Assembly (NCBI GenBank): GCA_011037195.1
Contig: JAAEAF010014408.1
Coordinates: 1 to 64,000, forward strand
Reading direction: 5' to 3'
Source of the DNA: Triatoma infestans
Taxonomy: Eukaryota; Arthropoda; Insecta; Hemiptera; Reduviidae
Length of the DNA stretch: 64,000 bases
Position numbers and translations under genes: made by a program. Below the pieces are notes generated by a model that saw only the letters and a program-made list of their open reading frames with translations, made no database searches and was not told the DNA's origin. Within the stretch, counting starts at the first letter, position 1. Every line of letters begins with the position of its first letter. Below are positions 22,008-32,999 of this stretch, piece by piece.

Positions 22008-23551
22008 TGGTGTGAAACACTCACACTACTTTCTTTTACTCCAGTTTTCAAAATTGTAATTGATAAATTTTAGTTTGTGTATACCAAATTTGATGAAATT
22101 CGTCGAAAACTGAAAGAAAATCTGTTCAGTAAAAGCGCACTTCCGGTTTATTAATTTTCTTGAAACTCGGAATTTTGGCCATCTATTTATTTCTAATTAA
22201 TTTTGTTCGGATGATAGAATTGTATAATCCAACTATGATAGCACTTTAGAGAAATACATAACCCCACCCCTTCCCAGAAAAAATGCCCTTAAATGAATTT
22301 TTCCAGAGAAATGTTTTAGATAAAAATTGTAGATTTTTGTACGTACTGTTGATATATCACGTTTGAAGAGAATCGTCGTAAAAGTTTTTTTACACTTTTG
22401 AGAAAATCTCAAGAAAGTAAAAAAAAAAATACCAGAAAACTAAAATAAATTTCAGAAAAAAACGCACTTCCGGTCATGCGATTTTTTACAAAATTTGGAA
22501 TTTCAGCGATACATTTAATCTTAATTAATAATTAGGAGACTTTGGGAGACGAAAGTTTTGGAGAAACGCTGGGGGGACATGCAGGGGTGCCTCCAAGCCA
22601 AAAGATTTATAAAGACAATTAGGCAGGGAACTTCGGAGTATCTCCTGTCCCTTAGTAGGACGGGTCTGAGGACCCTGATAGGGATAGTCACTGGACACCC
22701 AAGTGTATCACTTGTTTAATATAGGGAGGACGTCCAGTCTCATTTGTCAGAACTGCGACGGCGGAGTTAGGGAAACGGTGTACCACTACCTATGTCAGTG
22801 TCCCCGTTTCGCTGGAACTAGGTTTCGTGTATTTGGGAGGGCATCACTCTCGCAGGATTGCCTGCGCGAGCTGGAGTTTAGGGATATCCTGGGATTCTGT
22901 AGACTAACCGGTAAGCTACCGGGGGAGATTAATTAAGGGGATAGGGTGGGTATCGGGGGGATAAAGGCCACATAGGCTTAGGTTCCGCGCCATTAGGCAC
23001 CCGAATTACAATAATATTTAGGTGACAGAATTGCATAATAAACTGAAATTGCACGTTAGATGAAAACCTAACCCCCTCCCAAAAGAGCCTTTAAATGAAT
23101 TTTCCCTGAGAAATGTTTCAAATAAAAGTTGTAGCTTTTAAAATATATAGTTAATATACCAAGTTTAAAGAAAATCGTTTGAGCCGTTTTCAAAGAAAAT
23201 CGCAAAAAAAAACTGTAAAATTCATTTAGTAAAGTGGTACTTCCGGTTGAGGAATTTCGACAGATAACGTACTTGTCATATCCCATGGTGATACCTAAAC
23301 GGAATATCAAGTTTCACCTACCTACGGTTTTTCGTTTTTGAGCTATGCTGTTTATATACATATACACACGCGCGCACACACACAAACACCCACCCACACT
23401 CTCTTTCTCTCTCTCTCTCTCTCTCACACACACTCACACACAGAGAGACTATTTGCTACCACTTTTTCAAAACGGATGTTTCCGATGAAAACTTGATATC
23501 GAAAATTTGATACGATTACAATACTTCCTCTTACTAGGAGTAAGAGAAAGT
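22006..23551 (-). repeat. Family A repeat, near full length, split by an insertion
   Basis: Begins at the plus-strand left after a 24-bp A-run (21982-22005) with tctggtgtgaaacactcaca, and ends cttcctcttactaggagtaa gagaaagt. Removing 22536-23004 restores the family order: tttcagcgatacatttaatc before the insertion, and atttaggtgacagaattgca after it, correspond to continuous sequence at 20281-20330. The remaining length is about 1.08 kb. A CA/CT compound microsatellite occupies 23355-23450. Confidence 0.85.
22536..23004 (+). mobile_element. 5'-truncated non-LTR retrotransposon (I/R1/Jockey group)
   Basis: A GC-richer block carries the ORF2 tail. The first frame reads ETKVLEKRWGDMQGCLQAK through LSRTGLRTLIGIVTGHPSV. 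After a frameshift near 22705 it continues YHLFNIGRTSSLICQNC, completing the knuckle CQNCDGGVRETVYHYLCQC, then PRFAGTRFRVFG, and ends LTGKLPGEIN with a stop at 22934-22936. About 70 bp of 3' UTR follows. Both flanks are AATTA-rich (ttaattaataattag and aattacaataatattta), compatible with a short target duplication. It sits inside a family A copy, so it is younger than that copy. Confidence 0.8.
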
Positions 23552-24003
23552 AAATATTAGAAAAGTAAATATAGAAATTTTAAAGGCAAAGTAGATTCCT
23601 TTTCTGTTTTTTTTTAATTTTTTTTTAAATTTTTTTATTTATGCATTTTGTTAAATAGACTTTGAAGCTATGTTTTAAATTCCATAATTGCTGAATCATC
23701 ACATTTTAGATTCTCCTTTGAAACAAGAAATGTCTACTCACTCCTGATATAACATCTTTGACTTGACCATTACTATGTAGTACCAGTTCGGCGTCCTTTT
23801 ACTCTTTGTTTCTCCCGTAGGATTTAACTTTATTGAGAGGTATACAAGGCTAAAATTGAAAGAAAGAAGTCATTGTAGTGAATTATCTTTTATATCAATA
23901 TAATTTTTTTAATTATATTTCTTACATTCAAATTGTAATGGGATACAAATCATTAAGATTCGTGAGGATCCGAAGAACTAGGAGAGGAGTTTCTATATAT
24001 ATG

Positions 24004-24038
24004 TATAAATAAGGAAGCTAGACCTAAGACCAGTCAGC
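24004..24038 (+). promoter_or_regulatory. Candidate TATA/initiator core promoter
   Basis: TATAAATA (24004-24011) is followed by GTCAGCA, with the initiator A at 24036, a spacing of 32 bp. This is a good arthropod arrangement. The sequence downstream is pyrimidine-rich without start codons for about 260 bp, like the R-U5 part of an LTR or a 5' UTR. Confidence 0.4.
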
Positions 24039-24301
24039 AAACATCATTCTACTTTCTAATTACTCAGTCAATCTGTCTCACACTCTTTATTATTCTCTCG
24101 CTCCCTTATTCTCTATTAACAGCGTAAAGTCTTTGCAGTTTGTTTTGTTTCCTATTCATTATACAGTGTTCAAAGTATCTACTAGTTTATTTCTTTTTCA
24201 TCATTCCTAAATTATCTTCTATTCTCTCTCTCCTCACTACCCATTACAAAACCAAGGTTTGGACTTTTTGATAGCTAAACTAGGAAAATTTCAGTGAAAT
24301 A

Positions 24302-24565
24302 ATGAATTACGATGATGTTTATTGTAATGGAAGTAAGCCCTTGTTGGGGGAAATTCGCCAAAGAAGCGCTGGACACAATAATATTTCTAGTAAGCGCTAC
24401 CATCTTGCCCTCCAGGCGCACTTGAACTATGCATTACCCTCTCTTTCACGCCAACTGCACTATTTAAAAGCCATGCTTTTCCCCCGGAGATTGCCTCTAG
24501 CTCCCACCATGAGCTATGAGCATTGGGATAACTTCGGCTTTAACAAGTCGAAAAGTCAATTTTGA
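24302..24565 (+). CDS. Small open frame downstream of the core promoter, unrecognised
   Basis: An ATG-initiated frame of 87 codons lies about 266 bp after the presumed start site at 24036. Its base composition (24330-24540) is more balanced than the flanks. The product would be basic and histidine/leucine-rich in its middle, with no signal peptide, membrane span or motif I know. It could be the start of an LTR-element gag, a 5' exon, or chance. Confidence 0.2.
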   Translation: MNYDDVYCNGSKPLLGEIRQRSAGHNNISSKRYHLALQAHLNYALPSLSRQLHYLKAMLFPRRLPLAPTMSYEHWDNFGFNKSKSQF

Positions 24566-26569
24566 AAAGTTAAGAAGCCTCAATTTGAACTTTAAAGAGT
24601 TAAGAAGCAACAAGATAGAAATATTTAAAGATGTCTAAACATGCTAAGCCTATGAAGTGTAAACTTGAAGAAGTTTAAATTATCTTCAAGTCAAACATTC
24701 AAGAGCTAAACTGTGAATCGACGATTCAAGATACGCTTGTAATAAGCAGTCGACTATCTCATTACGTTCTATGCCAAAAGCCCTCTGGAAGTTGTGAAGA
24801 AGAATTATATATTGTAAAAATCCAAAACGTAAGAATTTGATAAAATGGTTATCATAAAGTATTTATTTATTTATTTATTTATTTTTGTTTGAATAAAAGA
24901 GTAGTTAAAAGACAGTTTTATTGATCAAGGTAGTCAAGATTAAAATCTACTATAAGGAAGAAGGAAGCAGATAGAATGTAGATAATGTAAGCTCTATCGG
25001 CTGCAAATCCAACTATTACTAAACACTATTGATCATGTCACCAATTTATTAATCTTTAAAATGGTTCGATATTTGTGTTGAAGTGTACATTGTATGAAAC
25101 TTAACCAACATTTATTACAATAGTAATTATTATAGTATCAAGATAAAATCTCCCCCCCAGTGGAGGTGTTGTTAACTTATTTATTACTTTCCAAACCAGC
25201 ACTGTGTTTATAAACAAAAACTCAAGTTCTACATTGGAAAGCATACATTTGTTTGTAAGTTATTGTTTTCTTTGTGTCTATAGAATAGTTGGGAATGTCC
25301 GTCCACTATACTACAACTGGTGATGGTATACAAACCGACTGTTGTTACTTTTTTCCTCTTCTATTCTCCTACATTATGCATTGTAATTCCTTATCTGTAC
25401 TTGCAGTGCGTTCCTTTTTACATTCCATTCGTTTTTCTTTTAACATTTTTAGTCTTGTTGATGTCTTCATTTTATCGTAAAAAAAGAAAGAAAAGAGCAC
25501 AAGTTCTGTGATTTATCTTTTCTATTTATTTATTAACCGATATAAACTAAGCTCCCTCTCTCTTTAAAAAATAAATTAATTACAAAAAAAAAAAAAAAAA
25601 AGTAAAAATAATAAAATAAAAACTTATCTGTGAGTAAAGTCAATGGGGATCACCTATTCAGTCACATTGATTACAGTTGACTAATTCTGTGTTCTTTCAG
25701 CAATCAATAACTGTCGAACATCCTTTTGCAAAGTGGTCACTATTTAATGTTTCAGCCAGCCCAAGTGACATTCACTCACACATACACCATATCTAACTTC
25801 TTCTAACACAGACCCAATACCTTTTTTACTTTTTTTATTTATTTCTTACTTCCACTCTGTCTCCTTTGTAGCCTTTCTTTTTTCTTTTATTTTTTTTTAT
25901 TCTATCTTTCTTTTCTTTTTTATTTACTTCATTCTTTATTCGACTTTTTCTTTCTTTGTATGTTGTGTTTGTTTCTTTCACTTACATGACTTTCTACAGC
26001 AGTCATTTATTTCAATAACGACATTTCGGTTTGCCTAATGTTCAGTGTCATTTTACTACAAAAACATCCTGATGTACTACAACTACTACGTAGTATTTAT
26101 TTTGAATAATTTCTCTTTTTATCTCTCGCACTCACTCTCTCCTTCAATATTTTAATAGATAATTTAGTTTACTTTTTTCCCCTTATTTAAAGTAAATTCC
26201 AAAAATCATAAAACAGAATAGAAATGGAAACTTTCAGACATTACTGATTTGTCTATATGGCTATAAAAACTGTTATGTTTGCCCAATTCGATTTAACTTG
26301 CGTCTTATTAACTAATTATCTTTTTTAATTTTCTCTTACTCCTAGTAATTAATGAATAAATTGTTATTGCGTTTTAATAATCTCGTAAAAATGAATACAA
26401 ATTAACTTTTTGTATTTTACTTGTATTTTATGTCTTAATATTATATGTTAATATTATGCCTTTATACCTTTGTAATCAGATAATAATTATCTGGTAATCA
26501 TTATCTCACAAATCAAGACAAATATCATGGTCAAATTTTCCATTATTAGTTCAATTAATATTATTTAAT
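24566..26569. other. AT-rich spacer, no gene found
   Basis: Holds a (TTTA)n run at 24859-24884, an A-run near 25583-25601, and pyrimidine-rich tracts at 25800-25980. The two overlapping frames near 25289-25511 look hydrophobic only because of T-rich composition. Confidence 0.55.
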
Positions 26570-26768
26570 ATCTATGATTTTATTCGACGTAGTATGGCTT
26601 CATTGTTTTGGTAATGACCGGTTTCGGATTTTCATCTATCGCCTGAAAAAAGTTGAAGTCCCCTCTCTACTCGAATGATTGCAAATCATACTCTGACGAT
26701 GGATGATAATCCGAAACCGATCAGAACCAAAACAATGAAGCCATAATACGACGTATAAAATCATAGAT
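26570..26768. mobile_element. Foldback element of a second type (ccgaaacc core)
   Basis: The outer arms atctatgattttattcgacg and its complement near 26749-26768, then gtatggcttcattgttttgg and complement, then cggtttcggattttcatcta and complement, form a ~70-bp inverted repeat around a 50-bp centre. The right arm on the plus strand has CTGACGA (26693-26699), one T, GGAT-GATA-ATCC hairpin, GAAA (26713-26716) and CCGATC. This is the same layout as the hammerhead-like block at 6.3 kb, with a weaker stem I. Confidence 0.8.
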
Positions 26769-26939
26769 GGTTATCCAGCATGGCGGACTCAACTAAAATA
26801 TTCAACATTATTTTATATATTTATTTTAATGATTTGTAATTGATATTAAACAAGATTCACATAGTAATTAATAGAACGTCGACTAAACTGACTTTCAATG
26901 AATAAATTTCTTTATTTATTTATTTATTTTTTTTTATGT

Positions 26940-27290
26940 TCGTTAAAAAGTGATATGTCTATATTGTTCCACATTTGCATATTTGTACCACTTACTTTTA
27001 CATTATATTAATTTGATTTTATTTTTTTGTTGCAGGTGAGTACGCAGATTTAATTAAGTTGACACATTAACTACGGTAAAGTAGATTTATAACGTTTTTT
27101 TTTAGGTTTTTATAATAAGTATACGGCTAGTTCATTTCAGTATCTTCAAGATGAGAACAAGCAGAATTATTGTTATCAAAAACTAGTTTTGAGAAATGGA
27201 ATCTATAATTGAACACTTAATTTTTGAAATTTAACTTTTTTTAATTTAGAGTAAATAACAATAATTTATCTAGACTCCGTTTAGAAACAA
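26940..27290 (+). repeat. Dispersed repeat with a caggtgagt word, copy 1
   Basis: ttgcaggtgagtacgc, ctacggtaaagtaga and tttaatttagagtaaa recur in the same order at 63355-63720, at similar spacing. In both places a foldback-type sequence follows. The caggtgagt word resembles a splice donor or an exon edge, but no flanking open frame supports a gene. Confidence 0.5.
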
Positions 27291-27300
27291 CTTTAATGGA

Positions 27301-27420
27301 TTCAGAGATTTTTTTTTCTCCGCGATAACCTGATTCCGTGGCATCTTGATAAACAATGTACACACTTTGTCATATATCACTGAGTATGTAATTTGAATTT
27401 GCTCTGTGCAGCCTATTTAT
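27301..27420. mobile_element. Decayed half of a foldback element
   Basis: ttcagagatttttttttctc cgcgataacctg at the left, and tgaatttgctctgtgcagcc near 27400, match the outer and inner parts of the 6.2-kb foldback. The hammerhead-like block is missing. Confidence 0.45.
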
Positions 27421-27436
27421 CATGACATCAAGTGTT

Positions 27437-27630
27437 TAGTGTCTGGGTAGGTCAGCTGTGCTGAAAAATCCCACGTGGAGGTACTCGGTTCGAGTCCAGC
27501 AGTCTTACCCTTCGATTTTTTTTTTTGGTTCCTAAGAACCTATACAGCTCGCTGCTCGGTGGTAGATAGTTGCAGCTAGAGAACACTGATTGGAGGCCGA
27601 CAGTTCACTAAGAAGACTCCTCATGTACAA
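27437..27630 (+). mobile_element. tRNA-derived SINE (family 1), diverged
   Basis: The tRNA-like head has cccacgtggaggtactcggt and a good box B, ggttcgagtcc. It is followed by ttacccttcgatttt, a T-run, and the body (gctcgctgctcggtggtag, agagaacactgattggaggc). The 3' end is degraded. Confidence 0.75.
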
Positions 27631-27835
27631 TAGATCTTTCAGTCAATGTACAGTATCCCCCAATAGAATTTAGTATAATATGATTCGGGAATAAAATTAA
27701 TAGAACTTAATTAAGTGAAATTAAGTTTTATGTTTATATTAAAGAGAAATTCGCCACTTTAAACGCTTCAAAGTCAATCATTGAAGTAGGTTTAGGAAAT
27801 CAGATATCTTTGAATAAGGAGATTGTAAACAGATG

Positions 27836-27985
27836 ACTCTTTATCAGAGATTTTCCTCATGGGTAACCTGCATTCGCCCATTAATCCATTGTCGTGACAT
27901 TGTGATGATAAGCGAACGCCTGAAATTAGACGAAGACCATAATAAAATTAAGCAGAGTATGTTGGAAAATTTATTAGGAGTTTAT
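27836..27985. mobile_element. Decayed short foldback element
   Basis: atcagagattttcctcatgg gtaacctgc at the left and gcagagtatgttggaaaatt at the right form weak inverted ends. The middle keeps gtgatgataagcgaacgcct gaaatt, a mutated hammerhead-like block. Confidence 0.5.
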
Positions 27986-28062
27986 ATTTAATTTGGAGTT
28001 GGTGTATTCGTTAAACAGAACTAAATAATAGATGATTTATAATTTGATCTATATGAAAGCAT

Positions 28063-28065
<3 letters not shown>

Positions 28066-28098
<33 letters not shown>

Positions 28099-28135
28099 AT
28101 ATATATAATATATAATATATATATCTATATATATA
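28066..28135. repeat. Compound (CT)n / (TA)n microsatellite
   Basis: About 14 CT units run directly into TA-rich repeats. Confidence 0.95.
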
Positions 28136-28985
28136 AGTAAGAGGGAATGTAGCTGGTAGCTTGGGGGCCACCCTCTAGCAGCAGAAATTGGCCACTATTC
28201 CCCATCACTACCTACATGTCTTTTCCATTACCTATAGCTTAATGATGGTCAAGTGAAGGTATTGTCCAACTATGTTCCATTGTCAACAATATATCGTACT
28301 TTTCCTTCCCTCTTTTAAAGCTAGTAAATACCGACTGTTTATTTTCTTTCCTAAGTTTCTACTACTTTGTAAATTTATTTTACTATAACTTCCTTTTCTT
28401 TTTTTTTTTTACTTTACGCCAAATCTTATGTAAATGATTATGTATACAAATATTTATATATTAAAAACTAAAAAAGGAGAAAATTTTTAACATTCAATAT
28501 TTGATTGTTTTAAAGTTTCCATTTTTATATTTTTATTTATTTCGTGTGTATATGTCTGTTTTGACCAGTATTATTGCATTAATGCAGATTTGTTTCATTT
28601 GTCCTTGTTCTTTGAGGATATCCTACATATCTAATATTTATATCTATCTCAAGCTGTATCTGTAATGCGGTGGAGGAAACCAAATGCCTGGTTGCTCAAA
28701 ATAAAGTTGTAGAACCCATGATTTACCGACCGCATCCCCTCGACTCCTCGTGATTGTATTATACTATAGTATGAGTATTCTTATCGTGCCATCACCAGCT
28801 TTGGTGCTTTCTTAAGGAGACCGATAGGATGTCCTTTTTGTAAAAAGTAGTGTTCACCAGTTGAATATTGAAATTAAATTTTGAAAGTTATATAGATAAC
28901 AAACTGTTAGATATATTGTATTGTTGGCTATTGGGTTTAATACGTGTGTGATGGATGCCAGAAATATAAAAATATATTTAATTTG
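28136..28985. other. Spacer, no gene found
   Basis: 28140-28270 has balanced composition but no motif. The rest is AT-rich. Confidence 0.5.
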
Positions 28986-28989
28986 ACAT

Positions 28990-29410
28990 TATCAAAATTA
29001 TGAAGAAAATGTAACATTCGCTGGCAAAAGGGACTATTCAGGTAGAAGACCACTATTGTCTTTTAGAGTTCATGAGCTTGATAGCATTGGCTACCCCTTT
29101 TTCTCACAGGGGAAGATTTGAACGAACAATTAGAAGGCATTCTTTCAGGACAGTCTGAACTAGATATTCCTCGAGTAGACATCAGGGCCAGTTTAAGTCT
29201 TCAGGCTTCAGTATACTTATAAGCATATTATTGTGATATTGTATAGTATTTAAATTCACTTAGACAATATATCTATTTTAAAACAGTGTGATCTCTTGAT
29301 TATTTCTAATACTGCTCTCTTAAACATATATACTCACAAACCCTTTACAAAACCGCTCACGTCACACACTACACAAACATCACATCACATCATACACTAT
29401 ATACATTTTA
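28990..29410 (+). repeat. LTR-like dispersed repeat, copy 2
   Basis: Partner of 1320-1870 (shared blocks listed there), with indels, including extra sequence around 29165-29215. The divergence suggests an old element. Confidence 0.45.
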
Positions 29411-29619
29411 CGTGTAAAAGAAAGGCTTATCAGCCTGGTGATTTCGAAATGAAAAACTTTTGTTTTTTTTCTTTTTCGAGTTCTTTTATTTTATTCCGCG
29501 GCCAAACAAACAAAACCCAAACAATATTTACATTAAAGCAAGCACCGATAAGCTGGCCACTGACCTAAATCGCTGGTCACCGAACTAACCAGGGTCGCAC
29601 AAGTTCGCACACTAGGGCA

Positions 29620-30015
29620 GATGTCTTGGTGTGAGTGTTGCTAACACTGATATAAACTTCGCCCTATTGGAAGAGGGGATGATTATACTTCAGTACGTCT
29701 TCAAGATCATTATACGAGCAGCAGTTCCGCGTCCCTATACAGTTTTTATTAATACTTATTTCCTTAGTTGTGCATCTTAGTTCATTTATTTTAATCATTC
29801 TAAATTATTAGTTATTTATCTCCTATTTATTTCTAAGTATTTCTTGTTAATAGTTACCATCACTCACGTTTAAATTATTGTACAAATACAGTCAATTTTT
29901 ATAAATTCCGTGTTAATAATTCGAGCACTAACTTCCAAAAATCTCTTAACTAACTTCCGCCCTCTTCAAGACATCTACTACATACCTCAGAAATCACAAT
30001 AAACGATTCCACTAC
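29620..30015 (+). other. LTR-like or UTR-like pyrimidine-rich segment
   Basis: cagtacgtcttcaagatcat resembles cagtcttcaagataat in the 1.4-kb LTR-like repeat. A C/T-rich stretch with tcacaataaacg (a polyadenylation-like word) follows at 29995-30006. Ends are not defined. Confidence 0.25.
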
Positions 30016-30218
30016 AGTAATAATTGTTTCATTTTCCAAAGTGAAGTTAATTCTTTTTTTTTCTTATATAAACAACGCTATTTCTTCTGGTAGCACATCA
30101 GCTGATAATAAATCTAATGAATATGTCGCCATTAGTGCAAGTCACATTAAAATCTTTTGCAATCAGATTTAACTTTCTCAATACTTACAATAACAAAAAG
30201 ATTGATTTGCTTGAAAAA

Positions 30219-30417
30219 AAGAATTTAATTTGATTGAAAAATGTTCTATACATATTAATAGTTATTGGATGTTGAGACTAATACATAGGTCTGTTTTCAT
30301 TATTATTCACAATTTAAATATTACCATATGAATAAATAAGTTCACTAGCCGTTACTATACAATTTCCATTATATTTGACACAAGATTTTATCTCACTGTA
30401 ATTATTACTAGCAATAT
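30219..30417 (+). repeat. Local direct duplication, unit 1
   Basis: ctgttttcattattattcac and aatttgattgaaaaatg, with neighbouring blocks, recur in order at 30540-30757, about 330 bp downstream and visibly diverged. Confidence 0.7.
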
Positions 30418-30539
30418 CTATGTATTAATCGTTCATTACTGATCTTATATTTAACAAATTCTAATTTTATATATTTTAAAAAATAAATAGGTTTAATGTT
30501 TAATTTAATGAAGAAAAAACAGAAGAGAAGTTTTAATAT

Positions 30540-30757
30540 AATTATAAAAAGGTTAATTTGATTAAAAATGGGTGCATACATATTAATCAAGTTATTGGTC
30601 GGTTGTGGCCAATACAATGATCTGTTTTCATTATTATTCACAATTTGAATATTGCCCCATGAATAAGTAAGTTCAGCAGAGTTAATTATTCAGTTTCCAC
30701 TATATTTGACAATAGATTTTTACTTTTATAATGGTTATTAGTAATATTTTTATGATA
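30540..30757 (+). repeat. Local direct duplication, unit 2
   Basis: Second unit of the pair starting at 30219. Neither unit codes. Confidence 0.7.
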
Positions 30758-30759
30758 AT

Positions 30760-32380
30760 CAAAGATTTTTAGTTTGTTTTTTGTTTTTTTTTATTATTAT
30801 TATCTAAGTATTAAATAGGTTAGATAATTGAATTAAAAAAATAATTTGGACATTTTTATATATATATAATATTGTGTCCGTTTTCCTAACATTTTATTTA
30901 TAAAGATTTCGAGAACTTTTATTAAGATTTACCAGAATTAATTGTGTTTTATAAATTGAAGTAAAACTGGGTCAAGATTTATTTCTGCTGTGTTCATATT
31001 TTATATTAGTTTGAATTAATTATTAAAAGTTAATGAATTACAAAGTGTTTGAATAAATTTTGATACTGGAATTTAATATTTTCCCTACAACACTTGAATA
31101 ATGTGCCAATTATTATATTAAAAATCAGTGGCTATAGATACTTTTAATCTCTAGTGATTAAAAGTGATTTTTAATCTCTAATAAATAAAAGTAAAAAATT
31201 ATATTGCTACTCATTTTATGATTTAGATAAATTGCTAAAATATATCAATAATATTATTAATATAAAGTAGAAGTTTTTATAAACCAAACTGTTTTTTTGA
31301 TATTTAAAAAAATTTTTTTACAATAAGTTAAATATCAGAAAACATAATATTATTTTGATTAACTTTATCCTGATGTTCGACAACGTTTCTGAAGGTAATC
31401 TTCCACGTTTTCAATGGACAACATTCTCTTAGAGTTTACAATACATTCTTCCCAGTTTTTATTTAATATTGTAAATAGTTTTTAACTTTGTCGATAAAAT
31501 ATAATATTTGACGCGAGATTAAAGTCCTTTTACTGTTGTCGTACAAAATTCATTCGTTAATGATGTTTGATTGTAATGTTACCCCTTTTTTTGCTTTAAT
31601 ATGGCTGTGAATTTTAATTGTTTATTTTTAACTGGTTCGTAAATTTCGTTCCTGTAAATTGTTGCAAGCGTTAACATTAATTTCACTTGTTATTTCTACA
31701 ATTTAGGGAAATTATGTCTCAATGTAATTTTGTTTTGTATGGCTTATGCCTTTAGAATCTGTTAATTTGTACTGAATCTTTGATTTATCCCTGATCGGCT
31801 GATTTGTAGCCATCCTTCATAGAACTTATTTCAATTTTCTTTTTTTTATACTTTTGTTAAAATAAATCTTATCCAGACATTTGTTTTGTTAAATTCTGTT
31901 AGTAAGTCAATAGTTCAACAGATTTAAATAGTAAATAGTCATTTACTGGAGTGGAAATCTATCGGAGTGAGATAGTAAGCCCAATTTTGCCGTAAGGCTC
32001 TTAGACCTGATATAAATATGGTCGATCTTGGATGTCTTGAACATGATAGGAAAAGGAGTAGAGGTTATACCAGTAAAGCTCTGTACGAAAGAGGATGGGG
32101 TTAGAAAGGTTAGGAAAGGAAATTGATATTCAAGGTGGAGAGTATCAGGGAGCCGGGTGCTCAAATCGCGGTACCAATGAAGGAGGTAACTCAGAATCTC
32201 CGAGTTATTCGCTTGATTCTAAGAGTGGTTCAGGGTCTTGTCTGACTTATTCGGAGGAAGGGAATGGAAAGAAGAGTGGGCGAGGAGTAGTTTAATATTC
32301 GCGTAGAGGCGACGGGTTTTCTACTATACTGGCGGTTGTATGCTTTCTCTTCCTCTCTCTCTTTCCTATCTGCTCTTACA
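30760..32380. other. AT-rich spacer, then purine-rich segment
   Basis: 30760-31940 is plain AT-rich DNA. 32085-32290 is G- and A-rich on the plus strand and leads into the CpG-rich island. No coding motif. Confidence 0.5.
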
Positions 32381-32389
32381 CTCGTCTCT

Positions 32390-32770
32390 CTCACTCTGTT
32401 GGTGCAGGTGGCGGCCTGGGAGTTATGCGGCTCAGCTGTGCCCGCCCCCGGGCTACACTGTTTATTACACCGCCATCTGGTCTCTTCCCTCGTATCCGAC
32501 ACATTTCACCCGCCATACCCGCCTTCACGTTTGCCACTAGTACTACTACTAATACTAGTACCTACACTACCGCCTCCGTACGGACACGCACGAGGCAATG
32601 CCGCCGCGCACAACGCACAAATTCTCTTCACTATTTGCAGCCCTTTCTATCTATACTCACACACATACGTATAGAGATATATGCAAGTGTAGGCTCACTC
32701 CAGTGTAACATCGAGGCCAGGCTTCTCGCATTTTTAGCTGAGAATTTAGCACACTGCCAGCTCTGTTCAT
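32390..32770. promoter_or_regulatory. CpG-rich island with 3' splice-site-like edge
   Basis: This is the most GC- and CpG-rich block in the window, set in AT-rich DNA. A pyrimidine-rich tract at 32340-32400 ending in gttggtgcag, followed by gtggcggcctggg, resembles an intron 3' end. Overlapping frames up to 188 codons (32425-32991) run through it, but none has a recognisable domain and the longest depends on AT-rich sequence past 32780. It could be a first exon or promoter of a host gene, or a relic of a GC-rich element. Confidence 0.3.
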
Positions 32771-32999
32771 GTTCGTTGCTCTCACATTTTACATTCCCAC
32801 CTATATATATATATATTATTAAATATAAACATTTTCACCTTTATATACATTCCAGTTTTGTTTTCAATTACATTTCAGTACTCAATATATTATTGTTAAC
32901 TTTTTTTTGTTTTAGCTTACTTAAAATTATTTTTCTTATTAAATCATATTTTCTATTCTTTATCATTACATTTGAAAGAGACTTCAAATAATTTACAGA

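Noticed and set aside
32425..32991. 188-codon frame as a confident protein
   Set aside because: No recognisable domain, and the second half reads through AT-rich simple sequence. Kept only as part of the CpG-rich island.
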